DNA of 64,000 bases from UBA6627 sp965248675 (GTDB lineage: Bacteria > Chloroflexota > Dehalococcoidia > UBA2979), in the NCBI GenBank assembly GCA_965248675.1, contig CBDFJZ010000008.1, positions 1,240,001 through 1,304,000 of the forward strand, written 5' to 3'. Each line of letters starts with the position of its first letter. The first letter of the stretch is position 1. Shown piece after piece: positions 7,749-16,498 of this stretch. The position numbers were made by a program, and so were the translations under genes. The notes beneath the pieces are model-generated. The model was not told the DNA's origin. It saw nothing but the letters and a program-made list of their open reading frames with translations, and searched no databases.

Positions 7749-8971
7749 CTAACCGCGAGGCAGCCCGAGGCCGCGCGTCGCGATGACGTTCCGCTGAATC
7801 TCCGACGACCCCGAGAAGATCGTGTGCGGCACGGACCCGACGTAGTCGCGGGTGAACTCGGCGTTCATCGGCGAGTGATCGCCATCCTGCTGCCAGACAT
7901 TCGCGTAGAGACCGAACAGCTTGGTGCCCGTGCGGGCGACGCGCTGGTGGATCTCCGAGCCGAACATCTTGTTCACGGAGGCTTCGTAGTTGGGGACCAT
8001 GCCGCTGTTCTGCATCGAGACGATGCGGAAGGCGAAGTTGAAGAGGACGCCGATCTCAAGGTGGCGCTCGGCGACCTCCTGCCGAAGCGCGCGCCAGTCC
8101 TGGCGAACGTGCCTGTTGCCCTCGTCGGACTTGCCGTAGTCGAGCAGGCGGGTCAGGTTCCGCTCGTAGTCGATCGCGCCGGAGATGCCGGAGCGCTCGA
8201 AGTCGAGCAGCGTCATGCCGACGTACCACCGCGGTTCTCCTCGCCGACGATGTTCCTCGCGGGGACGCGCACGTCCTCGAAGAAGGTCTCGTTGAACGGC
8301 TCGTTCCAGCCCATGTCGACGATTGGCCGGACCGTGAGGCCGGGCGTGTTGATGTCCATCACGATGAAGCTGATGCCGCGGTGCTTCGGCGCGTCCGGTT
8401 CGGTCCGCACCAAGGCGAAGAGCCAGTCCGCGTACTGCGCACCGGAGGTCCAGATCTTCTGACCGTTGATCACGAAGTCGTCGCCGTCGCGCACGGCGCG
8501 GGTCTGGAGCGAGGCGAGGTCAGAACCAGCGCTCGGTTCCGAGTAGCCCTGGGCCCAGGCAACCTCGCCGGAGAGGACGCGAGGCAGGTGCTCCGCCTTC
8601 TGCTCGTCGGAACCGTGGACGATCATCGTCGGGCCAAGCAGCGAAACGCCCATCCCGCCGACGGGCGGCGCGGCCGCCTTCGCCATCTCCTGGTTGTAGA
8701 TGAACTGCTCCATCACCGAGAGCCCGGCGCCGCCGTACTGCTCCGGCCAGTGCGGGGCGATCCAGCCTTTTTCGGCCAGGGCGTCCGTCCACGCGATCGC
8801 GGTCTCGCGCGCGGTGGCGTCGTCGGATTTGCGATCAGCCTGCCAGCCGCCGGAGAACGTCTCTTCGCCGGCGTCGTCTCTTGACTGGTAGCGCTCAGGC
8901 AGGCGCGTCTGAATGAACGTCGCCACTTCGTCGCGGAACGCGGCTTGCTTCGGGCTGTCGCTCCAATCCAT
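7749..8971 (-). CDS. acyl-CoA dehydrogenase, interrupted by a one-base frameshift
   Basis: The N-terminal part (8971 down to about 8230) starts MDWSDSPKQAAFRDEV and carries the EQYGGAGLS loop, GYSEPSAGSDLASLQT and NGQKIWTSGAQYADW, hallmarks of the family. The frame then breaks at ...VGEENRG; the remainder (MTLLDFERSGIS through IFSGSSEIQRNVIATRGLGLPRG) continues in another frame to 7749. Adding one G at about 8229-8230 restores the universally seen GEENRGWYVGMTLLDFERSGI, so the gene was, or is, a single enzyme of about 407 residues. ATG 8971 is preceded by GGAGG at 7 nt. It precedes the other dehydrogenase in the same operon. Either a recent loss-of-function mutation or a sequence error; the intact flanks favour the latter. 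Confidence 0.85.
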
Positions 8972-9291
8972 CGAGAGTCCCTCCGGCGTGCTCGGCGCGG
9001 CGCCCGAGTTTCCGCGCACGCGTAACTCGACCGGGGCGTTCAGTTGCGGTACGTCGGTCGTCGCGCGCCACCCGGGGTAGACGCACATGGCGCATCGAGG
9101 CGCCGCAGCCTCGATGCGAGCGCATCATCGCGGCAAGCGGGCGGCGGGTCAACCGCTGATCTACGGCCGCCTTGCCGACCCGCTATTGACCGAGACGGGG
9201 CCGATCACCATCATCTGCGCGCTCACCCGTCCACGACCGTCCCGCGGGCGATTGTGGATAACCCCCCGATCGGTTTTTCGACGGGAGTGAC
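8972..9291. other. divergent intergenic region
   Basis: About 320 bp separate the dehydrogenase operon from the beta-lactamase-fold gene. The only motif seen is one perfect DnaA-box sequence (9253-9261, minus strand). Short open frames here lack ribosome sites and are not called. Promoters for both directions are expected, but no clear -35/-10 pair stands out. Confidence 0.5.
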
Positions 9292-11394
9292 ATGCGCCCG
9301 TTCAGCCTCGCGATGCTGGTCGTCGCACTCTCCGTTTCGCTGGCGATCGGGGCTGGCTCGCCACGCGCGCACGCGCAGACGAACGCCGACTTCGCGGCGA
9401 TGTGCCAGGCGATCCAGGCGCTCGACGGCCGCGACGGCATCCGCCTGGGACTGGTCGTCCACGACCTGGCGACGGGCGTGAAGTGCGAGGTGCGAGCGGA
9501 CGAGAGCTTCCGCGCGGCGTCGCTTTACAAGCTGGTCGTGCTGGCCGAGGCGGAACGGGCGGTCGCCCGCGGCGAGCTCTCGTTCGACGACGTGCTGTTG
9601 ATCGAGCCGCGGCACGCGATCGACGATCCGGTTGATCTGCGCCCGACCTCTTCGTTCGAGCGAGCGGTCGGCGAGGCGGTGCGACGGATGATCCAGTCGT
9701 CGGCGAACGCGGACGCCCTCGCGTTGCGAGAGCACCTCGGCGTCGCGCAGGTGGATTCGCTGCCGGCCGCGATCGGGATGGAGTCGACGCGACTGGGCGA
9801 CGAGTTCGTCACGACGCCCGACGACATCGCGACCTACTTTAAGCAGCTCTATCGAGGCGAGCTGATCGGCAACACGGCGAGCGCGTCGATGCTGAACACG
9901 CTGAGTGGCCAGCTGTTGCGGGATGTGATTCCTGAGCCACTCCCCAGCAATCTGCCGATCGCGCACAAGACCGGGACACTCGACGACTACCTCCACGATG
10001 CCGGCATCGTCTTCGCGCCGGGCGGCAGCTATGTACTGGTCGCGATGTCGCAACACCCCTTCGCCCAGGACGCAGCCACGGAGTTGCTGCGCGAGGTGTC
10101 GGCGCGTGTGTTCCAGGGATACGCGCTTCCGATCGGGGTCCAGCCGCTGCTGCCGGCGGGCGTGCAGCAGGCCGAATCCGATCCCGCGATCGCCGCTGGC
10201 GTGATCGCCGGCTTCGACGCTGGCCGCGCCGCCGCGGCCGCCGAAGCCGGCTCCGGTGCTCCCGGGCCGGGTACCGACGCGAGTGAAGGTGCGGGTGCGC
10301 CTGATTCGACCTCCGGGTTCAGCCTGCCGGGTGTTTCCGGCATCGGAGTGCGGGAAAGCGCTCTCGGCGCGATCACGCTGACCGCGCTGGCGGCGCTATT
10401 AGGGGTTTTCACCTACGGATCACGGCTGCGCCTGCCGGGGGCCGCTGACTACAATCGCGAAGGTATCGACGCCGTGGCGGGCGGGGGAGAGGGGACAGCA
10501 GTCATGCGTCTCGGAATCCGCAAAGCTGATGAAGAGGGTCTGATCCTGGAAGAGGGCGGTGCGCTCGTACCGGCCTCGGACTCGGTCGCAGAGATCGAAG
10601 CGCAGCCTGTCGTCCCGTCCCAGCGACTGCAGCGCATGGCCGAATTCTTCGGCGCGCAACAGCACCTGCTCGATTCGATCCGGCAGCAGTACGAGGACGA
10701 AGTCCAGCCGCTGAACGTGCTGCTCGGTCGCCAGGCCCAGACCCAGCATCGTCTGCTCGCGAACCTCGAGACCCGGTTGCGACCGCTGAACGAATACGCG
10801 GATGGCGAGGAAGCGAACCTCGACACGCTCGAGCAGCGGATGATGGAACAGGGGCCGGACTTCATCCAGCGCTCCTTCGTGGAGTACCTGGAGGCGCAGC
10901 GCCAGCGCATCGCCGACACCCGCGACCAGATCGATCAGCAGCGCCTGCCGCTGCTGCAGTACGGCGAAGAACAGCGCGACGCGGTGGAGATCGCGCTCAG
11001 CCGCTTCGACGCCGATGTCGAGGCGCTCGAGCTAAACCTCGCTGAGCAGCGCAAGCTGCTGATGCGGATGCTGGACGCCATGCGTTCCGACAGCTTCGTC
11101 GCCGTCAAGCGCTTCCTGGAGGCACGCGAAAGCACGATGAGCGATCTGGCCGAAGCCGGGATCACCGACCCGGGGCAGATCGGGCAGTCGGCTCAGAACC
11201 TCCGCGAGGCGGTCGACGCGATGGCCAGCCAGTCGGTGCACATCCAGTCCGTGCTCGAGGTCACCGATCGCGCCGACGAGCAGCTGGCGGACAGCGTGCC
11301 GGCTGGACCGCATGCGCTACCCGGTGTCGGTTCCTTCGACGACGCGCTCGCCGAGCTCGGGGCCGCAGACGCAGACACGGTGGCCGGCGGCTAA
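9292..11394 (+). CDS. serine beta-lactamase-fold protein joined to a coiled-coil protein
   Basis: Residues 1-28 are a signal peptide ending AHAQ. Residues about 35-285 are a class A beta-lactamase/D,D-peptidase fold with S77-x-x-K80 (ASLYK), S137-x-N139 and K226-TGT. Then follow an Ala/Gly/Pro linker, one transmembrane helix (about 362-378, ITLTALAALLGVFTYG), and from about 405 a 297-residue helical, coiled-coil protein. Translation would place the coiled coil in the cytosol. The junction, however, looks intergenic: it contains TACAAT resembling a -10 box, GGGGGAGAGGGG, then ATG 10504 starting MRLGIRKADEEG. A lost base in the G5 run near 10438 may have fused two genes. Catalysis could be peptidoglycan hydrolysis or beta-lactam hydrolysis; the motifs do not decide. 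Confidence 0.75.
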   Translation: MRPFSLAMLVVALSVSLAIGAGSPRAHAQTNADFAAMCQAIQALDGRDGIRLGLVVHDLATGVKCEVRADESFRAASLYKLVVLAEAERAVARGELSFDDVLLIEPRHAIDDPVDLRPTSSFERAVGEAVRRMIQSSANADALALREHLGVAQVDSLPAAIGMESTRLGDEFVTTPDDIATYFKQLYRGELIGNTASASMLNTLSGQLLRDVIPEPLPSNLPIAHKTGTLDDYLHDAGIVFAPGGSYVLVAMSQHPFAQDAATELLREVSARVFQGYALPIGVQPLLPAGVQQAESDPAIAAGVIAGFDAGRAAAAAEAGSGAPGPGTDASEGAGAPDSTSGFSLPGVSGIGVRESALGAITLTALAALLGVFTYGSRLRLPGAADYNREGIDAVAGGGEGTAVMRLGIRKADEEGLILEEGGALVPASDSVAEIEAQPVVPSQRLQRMAEFFGAQQHLLDSIRQQYEDEVQPLNVLLGRQAQTQHRLLANLETRLRPLNEYADGEEANLDTLEQRMMEQGPDFIQRSFVEYLEAQRQRIADTRDQIDQQRLPLLQYGEEQRDAVEIALSRFDADVEALELNLAEQRKLLMRMLDAMRSDSFVAVKRFLEARESTMSDLAEAGITDPGQIGQSAQNLREAVDAMASQSVHIQSVLEVTDRADEQLADSVPAGPHALPGVGSFDDALAELGAADADTVAGG

Positions 11395-11433
11395 CCCCTC
11401 AAGCCTTCGGTTCTCGCCCTCTGTCTCACCAGT

Positions 11434-11457
11434 AACGCGACCTATTGGGGTCGCGTT
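11434..11457. terminator. hairpin between convergent genes
   Basis: Nine-base perfect arms (11434-11442, 11449-11457) flank a six-base loop about 40 bp after the upstream stop and 46 bp after the stop of the opposing flavin reductase. It can serve both strands; T tracts are short. Confidence 0.6.
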
Positions 11458-11502
11458 GCTGCATTGCCGGGTTCCTGGTGACGAGACGTCGGAGCAGTCG
11501 AG

Positions 11503-12318
11503 CTAATCTTCCGGCTCGCCGAGCACAATGCCTCCCGAGAGATCGAGTTGATCGGCGTCGTCGATGTCGAGCTCCGCGCCGAGATCGGCGACGTCGACGA
11601 CGTTGCCGCGCTGGACCTCGTCGGCGAGCTGACCGAGCAGCTCCTCGCGCCGCTCGCGGGCCTCGGTCGTGAGCTCGAGCTCCTCTTCCATTCGCTCCGC
11701 GAGTATCCGATCCGGCGCCTCGAGGTCACGCGGTGGGCGCGCCACTTGCTCGCGATCGAGCGCGCTGTAGTAGTGCTCGCCGAGGAAGATCAGTGGGCGG
11801 TCGTCGCCGGCGTCGCTGATCCACCGCTCGCCGAACGACGCCGGGTCGACGTGGACGGCGAGCACTTCGGCGATGTAGACCACGTGATCGCCGAGCGGGA
11901 ACTGCTCGCGGACGCCGGCCTCGATCCACGCCGCGCAGCCCTCGATCAGTGGCGCGGAGACGCGAGCGGCGGCGAAGTGCGCGAGCTGCGCCGCCTCCAG
12001 CTTGTCGACGTGCTCGCCGCTCAACGCGCCGAGGTACTGGACGTGATGCAGCAGCGGACGCTTCGGGATGTTGAGCGCGAACTCCTCGGAGTGATCGATC
12101 ACGTCGACGGAATAGCGCGACTGCTCGACCGCGATCGCGATCAACACGGGGTCCGACGACACCGGCATGTGCCAGGCGAGCGGCATCACGTTCGGGCGCC
12201 CGCGCCAGCTGCTCGTGGCCAGCACCACCGGTCCGCCCATCAGCACCCGCGAGGCGGCGCCGACCGGGCGCCGCTCGATTGACTCTGGCGCCGGCTGAAA
12301 CAGCGATTCGGCGTTCAT
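11503..12318 (-). CDS. flavin reductase-like FMN-binding protein
   Basis: A 271-residue protein. Residues about 20-190 match the flavin reductase-like split-barrel domain (PVVLATSSWRGRPNVMPLAWHMPVSSDP, then SRYSVDVIDHSEEFALNIP), which binds FMN and typically supplies reduced flavin or acts on small aromatics. A final extension of about 70 residues is highly charged and helical (REELLGQLADEVQRGNVVDVADLGAELDIDDADQL) and is not part of the domain. ATG 12318 has GAGGGA at 7 nt; the open frame upstream overlaps the response regulator and is spurious. It lies 55 bp downstream of the response regulator gene on the same strand and may be co-transcribed. Confidence 0.8.
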   Translation of the reverse strand: MNAESLFQPAPESIERRPVGAASRVLMGGPVVLATSSWRGRPNVMPLAWHMPVSSDPVLIAIAVEQSRYSVDVIDHSEEFALNIPKRPLLHHVQYLGALSGEHVDKLEAAQLAHFAAARVSAPLIEGCAAWIEAGVREQFPLGDHVVYIAEVLAVHVDPASFGERWISDAGDDRPLIFLGEHYYSALDREQVARPPRDLEAPDRILAERMEEELELTTEARERREELLGQLADEVQRGNVVDVADLGAELDIDDADQLDLSGGIVLGEPED

Positions 12319-12373
12319 CGTTCCCTCGTTGATCGCGGCCTGCTCATGACCGCGGGGCAGGATACGAGCGCGG

Positions 12374-13033
12374 CTATACCAGCTCGGTGAACCGGTAGCC
12401 GACGTTGCGCACGGTCTCGATGAACTGCTCCTGGTCCTCGATCTTCGCGCGGATGCGCCGGACGTGGACGTCCACCGTGCGCGACCCACCGTAGTAGTCG
12501 TAGCCCCAAACCTGGTTGAGCAGCACCTCGCGGGTGAACGGCTTCCCCGGGTTCGAGGCCAGGAAGCGCAACAGCTCGTATTCCTTGTAGGTGAGGTCAA
12601 CGACGGCGCTGCTGACGGTCACCTTGTAGCGCTCGACGTCGATCTGGAGCGAGCCGCGGCGGAGAATCTCGCTCCGCTCATCGACCTGGTCGTCGCCGGC
12701 GCCGAGGCGCATGGCGCGCGCCCGCAACTCGAGGGGCGCCGGCGGCGCGAGGATGAAGTCGTCGACGGCCGCCACGCTCGCGATCTCCTCGACGGTGCGC
12801 TCGTCGACCAGCGCGATCATCGCGAGGCCGTCGCGTTGCAGCACCTCGAGCGCCGCTCCCGGCGAAACGAATGTGCAGTCAACGATCAGCAGCTCCGGCC
12901 GCCATTGCAGCAGCACGGCGAGTCCGCGTTCGACGTTGGTCTCGATGCGCACCGCGACACCGTCGCGGCTGAGCGCGGCGTTGACCGCCTGGATGTGAGC
13001 CGGCAGATCAGAAAGCAGGAGCACGCGCTGCAT
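12374..13033 (-). CDS. OmpR/PhoB-type response regulator with atypical receiver
   Basis: A 219-residue protein. The N-terminal receiver (1-115) keeps a possible phospho-acceptor D52 (LLIVDCTF) but lacks the conserved KP motif: the usual position reads FILAPPAPLELRARA, with no lysine. The C-terminal winged-helix domain is canonical (LTYKEYELLRFLASNPGKPFTREVLLNQVWGYDY, SRTVDVHVRRIRAKIE, FIETVRNVGYRF) and should bind direct-repeat operators. The missing lysine suggests phosphorylation-independent control. No kinase is adjacent. ATG 13033 starts MQRVLLLSD; the long open frame beyond it runs antisense to the ABC gene and is not real. Confidence 0.88.
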   Translation of the reverse strand: MQRVLLLSDLPAHIQAVNAALSRDGVAVRIETNVERGLAVLLQWRPELLIVDCTFVSPGAALEVLQRDGLAMIALVDERTVEEIASVAAVDDFILAPPAPLELRARAMRLGAGDDQVDERSEILRRGSLQIDVERYKVTVSSAVVDLTYKEYELLRFLASNPGKPFTREVLLNQVWGYDYYGGSRTVDVHVRRIRAKIEDQEQFIETVRNVGYRFTELV

Positions 13034-13270
13034 GCAGGGATTGTAGAGGCCCCGACGCTGAACTCGAACCCGGATCAGGCCATCCGCCACGCACGTCGAA
13101 ACGAACCCATCAGCACACCACCCCCTTCCGGGCCGGAACCGCGCGCTGCTATCATCCAATTCCGCAGGGAGGCGGTCGGCGCGGCGCCGTCTCTCGTCGG
13201 TGCTCGGGGCGACGGCGCCGAGTGTCCACGCGGTTTGCCGACGAGAAGCCGCCCAGCCCCAGGACCAGCG

Positions 13271-14347
13271 ATGTACGTCGTTCAGACGACCGAACTCACC
13301 AAGATCTACAAAAACAGCTACATCGCGCTGAACGCCCTCAACCTGCGCGTGGACAAAGGGATGGTGTTCGGCCTGGTCGGGCCGAACGGCGCCGGCAAAT
13401 CCACGACCTTCCGGATCCTGCTCGGGCTCCAGCGGCCGACCGCGGGCGGAGTCTCCGTGTTCGGCGAGCGAATGACCCCCGAGCGCGCCGACATCCGACG
13501 GCGGATCGGCTACCTGCCGACGAATCCTTCGTTCCCGAAGCACATGACCCCGATCACCTACCTCGAATTCGTCGGCTCGATCCTCGGGATGAGCGGGAGC
13601 CGCGCGAAGGTCCAGCTCGCGAGGCTGTTGCAGGCGGTCGACCTTGCCGGCGCGGCGGCGCAGCGGATCCACGGCTTCTCGACGGGCATGATGACCCGCC
13701 TCGGGATCGCGGCCGCACTGATGGGCGACCCGGAGCTGCTGATTCTCGACGAGCCGACGTCGGGCCTCGATCCAGCGGCGCGGAAGCACACGATCGAGTT
13801 GATCCGCGAGCTCTCGGGGCGCGACCGCACGATCATCATCGCGACCCACATCCTCTCCGACGTCGAGCGCGTTTGCTCCGACGTCGGGATCATCTCGCAG
13901 GGCCGGATCATCTACGCCGGGCCGATCGCGGAGATGCGCCGGCTGGCACGCCAGGGCTCGATCTCCGTCGAGATCGAGGGCAACACGACCGCCTTCGAGC
14001 AGCAGATCCACACGCTCGATGAGATCGGCTCGGTCCGCTACGAGCGCGTCGGTTCCGAGTTCCGGATCACGTTCCTGGGCACGGAGCCGCTCTCCGAGTA
14101 CGTTCAGCGCGTGATCAACCTCGTCGACCGCACCGGCGTCGAGATGCTGTACATCACGACCGGCGCCGACGAGATCGAGGAGGCTTTCTTGCGCCGCGTC
14201 GAGGACGACCGGACGCGGGGCTTCCTCCGTGCGGCGGCCTGGGCCGCCGTGCAGGATCTGAGCGACGATCCAATCGCGGATCAGATTCCTGGGCTGAAGG
14301 AACTGGAGCAGCCGGATGCAGGCCTTCCTCGCAATCCTGCAGTATGA
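13271..14347 (+). CDS. ABC transporter ATP-binding protein
   Basis: A 358-residue ATPase of the drug/lipid-export type (CcmA/DrrA-like). Walker A is GPNGAGKS, the signature loop reads FSTGMMTRLG (a slightly degenerate LSGGQ), Walker B is LLILDEPTSGLDP, and the switch is ATHIL. After the nucleotide-binding domain, residues about 220-300 form the usual C-terminal regulatory region, with a further 40-residue tail. It overlaps the permease gene by 32 bp, so the two form one translationally coupled exporter. A 237-bp gap separates it from the divergent response regulator, which might control it. Confidence 0.92.
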   Translation: MYVVQTTELTKIYKNSYIALNALNLRVDKGMVFGLVGPNGAGKSTTFRILLGLQRPTAGGVSVFGERMTPERADIRRRIGYLPTNPSFPKHMTPITYLEFVGSILGMSGSRAKVQLARLLQAVDLAGAAAQRIHGFSTGMMTRLGIAAALMGDPELLILDEPTSGLDPAARKHTIELIRELSGRDRTIIIATHILSDVERVCSDVGIISQGRIIYAGPIAEMRRLARQGSISVEIEGNTTAFEQQIHTLDEIGSVRYERVGSEFRITFLGTEPLSEYVQRVINLVDRTGVEMLYITTGADEIEEAFLRRVEDDRTRGFLRAAAWAAVQDLSDDPIADQIPGLKELEQPDAGLPRNPAV

Positions 14348-15032
14348 CTTCGGCCAGCTGACCCGCTCCTGGATTTCGCGGATCTGGGTCCCGCTGCTGG
14401 TCGGGCCAGCACTCGCCCTGGTGTTCGTCGCGAACACCGAATCGGAGCTCGCCTCCGAGACGATGGCCTTCTACATCTGGGCCGTGATGGCGCCGATCTC
14501 AGCGCTCGCGGTCGCGATCCTGGCGTCCGGCGCAATCAACGGCGAGGCCACGATCATCTCCGATTCGATTCTCTCGCGATCGGTCACCCGCACGGAGTAC
14601 GTCGCCGCGAAGATCATCTCGCGCGTCGGCTTCACGCTGACCGTCTACCTGGCGGTGGTGATCCCGTTCTCCTACCTCGTGATCCGCTACGCCTCGGCGG
14701 ACACCTCGCTCGGCGGCGTTGCGATCGGGCTGCTGATGATCGCCTCGATGCTGGTGTTCCTCGCCACCTTCGGGATCACGATGTCCGTCGCGATGTCGAG
14801 CGTGCTGCCGGCGGTGATGGTCGTGTTGGTGGTGACGACGCTGTCGGGCGCCGTGCTCCAGTTCCTAGGGCTGACCTGGATGAGCGCGCCCGCGGTGATC
14901 GACCAGCTCCCGGAGACGTTCCGGGGTCACACCGAGGCGTGGGAACAGATGCGCGTCCTGCTCATGTTCAGCGGTCTCAGCCTGGTCGCGCTGACCAGCG
15001 CCGTCTGGCTCTTCCGCCGCAAGGATCTGTAG
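14316..15032 (+). CDS. ABC-2 type transporter permease
   Basis: A 238-residue membrane protein with six predicted hydrophobic segments, the usual ABC-2 permease topology. The sequence begins with a short amphipathic stretch (MQAFLAILQYDFGQL), typical of these permeases, and ends with the cytosolic RRKDL after the last helix. It partners the preceding ATPase. The substrate is unknown; family members export drugs, polysaccharides or lipids, or mediate gliding/copper functions (NosY type). Confidence 0.88.
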   Translation: MQAFLAILQYDFGQLTRSWISRIWVPLLVGPALALVFVANTESELASETMAFYIWAVMAPISALAVAILASGAINGEATIISDSILSRSVTRTEYVAAKIISRVGFTLTVYLAVVIPFSYLVIRYASADTSLGGVAIGLLMIASMLVFLATFGITMSVAMSSVLPAVMVVLVVTTLSGAVLQFLGLTWMSAPAVIDQLPETFRGHTEAWEQMRVLLMFSGLSLVALTSAVWLFRRKDL

Positions 15033-15045
15033 TCAGGCGATCCCC

Positions 15046-15432
15046 GTGAACGCAGGCTTCGGCGCAGGTGGGCTCCTCACCACCGAAACGAGGGAGATCG
15101 ACCTCGGCGAGCACGAAGGTGTGCGACTGAGCGGTCGCGTGGACCAACAGGTGCTGCGGATCGGCTTCGGCCGACGCGGTCGTTTCCGCTTCCAGGTGAC
15201 TCGCGAGCGTCCGACGGGGGTCCGGGCGGTCGGCCCGTCCGGCACGGAGGACCACCGGCTGCCGCCGAATCCCGATCCATGGCTCTCGGCGCTGCAACAG
15301 ATCGCCCTCGTCGCGATCGCAACGGCGCTCATTCCGCGGCTCTGGCGCAGGCGCCCGGTGTCGCCCTCGGTATCGCGCTGGGCGGCGGCGGGTAGACTCC
15401 ACCGGACCGGAGGTCCGCATGGAGCCGACTGA
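15046..15432 (+). CDS. small hypothetical protein
   Basis: A 128-residue frame starting at GTG 15046, 13 bp after the permease. It has a charged beta-rich N-terminal half and one possible hydrophobic segment (PWLSALQQIALVAIATALIPRLW, about 82-102), with a basic tail. It overlaps the GerW-like gene by 14 bp, an arrangement that fits an operon. The family is not recognised, and the Arg/Gly-rich ends make overprediction possible. Confidence 0.45.
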   Translation: MNAGFGAGGLLTTETREIDLGEHEGVRLSGRVDQQVLRIGFGRRGRFRFQVTRERPTGVRAVGPSGTEDHRLPPNPDPWLSALQQIALVAIATALIPRLWRRRPVSPSVSRWAAAGRLHRTGGPHGAD

Positions 15433-15790
15433 AGCGGTTGCAGAACTCGCGCGGATGCCGGAGCACACCGGTGCTGGCACCTGCTTCGGGATGCCAATCT
15501 CGGCGGGCGACCGCACTGTGATCCCGGTCGCCGAGGTCGTTTACGGGTTCGGCTTCGGCTGGGGCGGCGGTAGTTCCGACGAGGGCGGCGGCACCGACTT
15601 CGCCGTCGGCAGCGGCGGCGGTGGGGGCGGCACCAAGGCACGCGGCGTGGCCGTGATCGAGGTCTCTCCCGGCGGCGTGCAGATCCACCCGGTCCGCGAT
15701 CGTACGGCGATCGCGCTGGCCCAGCTCGCGTTCGCGTCATCCGCGACCGCGCTGGTCTCACGGATGTTGATCAAGCTCTTCCGCGGATAG
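15419..15790 (+). CDS. GerW/YtfJ family protein
   Basis: A 123-residue protein of the GerW (YtfJ) family. Visible features are the conserved GTCFGMPISAGDRTVIPVAEVVYGFGFG core, an expanded Gly/Ser-rich loop (about 48-72), and the ARGVAVIEVSPGGVQIHPV strand pair, ending in a hydrophobic C-terminal segment. In Bacillus YtfJ is a sporulation protein needed for germination, but the family is widespread in non-spore-formers, where its role is unknown. No other sporulation gene is present in the window. Confidence 0.85.
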   Translation: MEPTEAVAELARMPEHTGAGTCFGMPISAGDRTVIPVAEVVYGFGFGWGGGSSDEGGGTDFAVGSGGGGGGTKARGVAVIEVSPGGVQIHPVRDRTAIALAQLAFASSATALVSRMLIKLFRG

Positions 15791-15814
15791 CTCCCGCGCC
15801 CAAACGGAACTTCC

Positions 15815-16228
15815 GTGACCAACGCTGACCTGCCGGACCTCACCGACCGCGCCCGGGCGATGCCCTTCGCCAGGGACCTCGGCCTCCGCGACGTGCGCGG
15901 CGATGGGAGCGGCATCGTCGCGGTCGCGGACTGGGCGCCAGAACACTGCACCGGCGGCAACACGCTGCACGGCGGCTACCTGATGACCGTGGCGGACACC
16001 CTCGGGGCGCTGTGCGCGGGCGGGAACCTGCCGGCCGGAGCGGGCACGACGACGATCGAGTCGAAGACCAACTTCCTGCGCGGCGTCACGAGCGGAACGA
16101 TCCAGATCAAGAGCGAGCCGATCCACGTGGGGCGGATGATCATCGTCGTGCAGACGGACATCACCCGCGACGACGGCAAGCTCGCCTCGCGCACCACGCA
16201 AACGCAAGCGGTCCTGCAGCCGCGTTAG
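15815..16228 (+). CDS. PaaI-family hotdog thioesterase
   Basis: A 137-residue hotdog-fold protein. The HGGYLMTVADTLGALCA helix with the preceding GGNTL loop is the hallmark of the PaaI/YdiI acyl-CoA thioesterase family; the catalytic acid would be the Asp in VADTLG. The second half has the expected strands (TTTIESKTNFLRGV, IHVGRMIIVVQTDITRDDGKLASRTT). It probably hydrolyses aryl- or medium-chain acyl-CoA. The domain is complete. It lies 24 bp after the GerW-like gene. Confidence 0.88.
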   Translation: MTNADLPDLTDRARAMPFARDLGLRDVRGDGSGIVAVADWAPEHCTGGNTLHGGYLMTVADTLGALCAGGNLPAGAGTTTIESKTNFLRGVTSGTIQIKSEPIHVGRMIIVVQTDITRDDGKLASRTTQTQAVLQPR

Positions 16229-16389
16229 GCGCCGCCCTCGACACGTCGTGCGCGGGGTGGTCCCGGGCCGCGAGGGCAGTGGACTGCGCACCCCGCGATC
16301 GGTTGCGAATGGAGCGAGCAGGACGGTCCACCCGACGGGGATCCGCCGGTGGTCGGGGCCGAGGACGGGCCATATACTCGCTGCTCCGC

Positions 16390-16464
16390 GCCGGTGTAGC
16401 TCAGAGGCAGAGCAGCTGTTTCGTAAACAGCAGGTCGAGGGTTCGAATCCCCCCGCCGGCTCCA
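16390..16464 (+). tRNA. tRNA-Thr (anticodon CGT), CCA encoded
   Basis: A full cloverleaf is visible. The acceptor arms 16390-16396 and 16454-16460 pair over seven positions with one G-U. The D arm contains AGCTCAGAGGCAGAGC. The anticodon stem is GCTGT/ACAGC with loop TTCGTAA, giving anticodon CGT at 16422-16424, which reads ACG (threonine). The T arm GGTTCGAATCC is standard. The 3' CCA is encoded at 16462-16464. Confidence 0.97.
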
Positions 16465-16498
16465 TCGCCCCGATCCGACAAGCCTCGAAAGGCGGCCG

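Noticed and set aside
13034..14437. Upstream extension of the response regulator frame
   Set aside because: Antisense to the ABC ATPase with intact Walker motifs; not coding.
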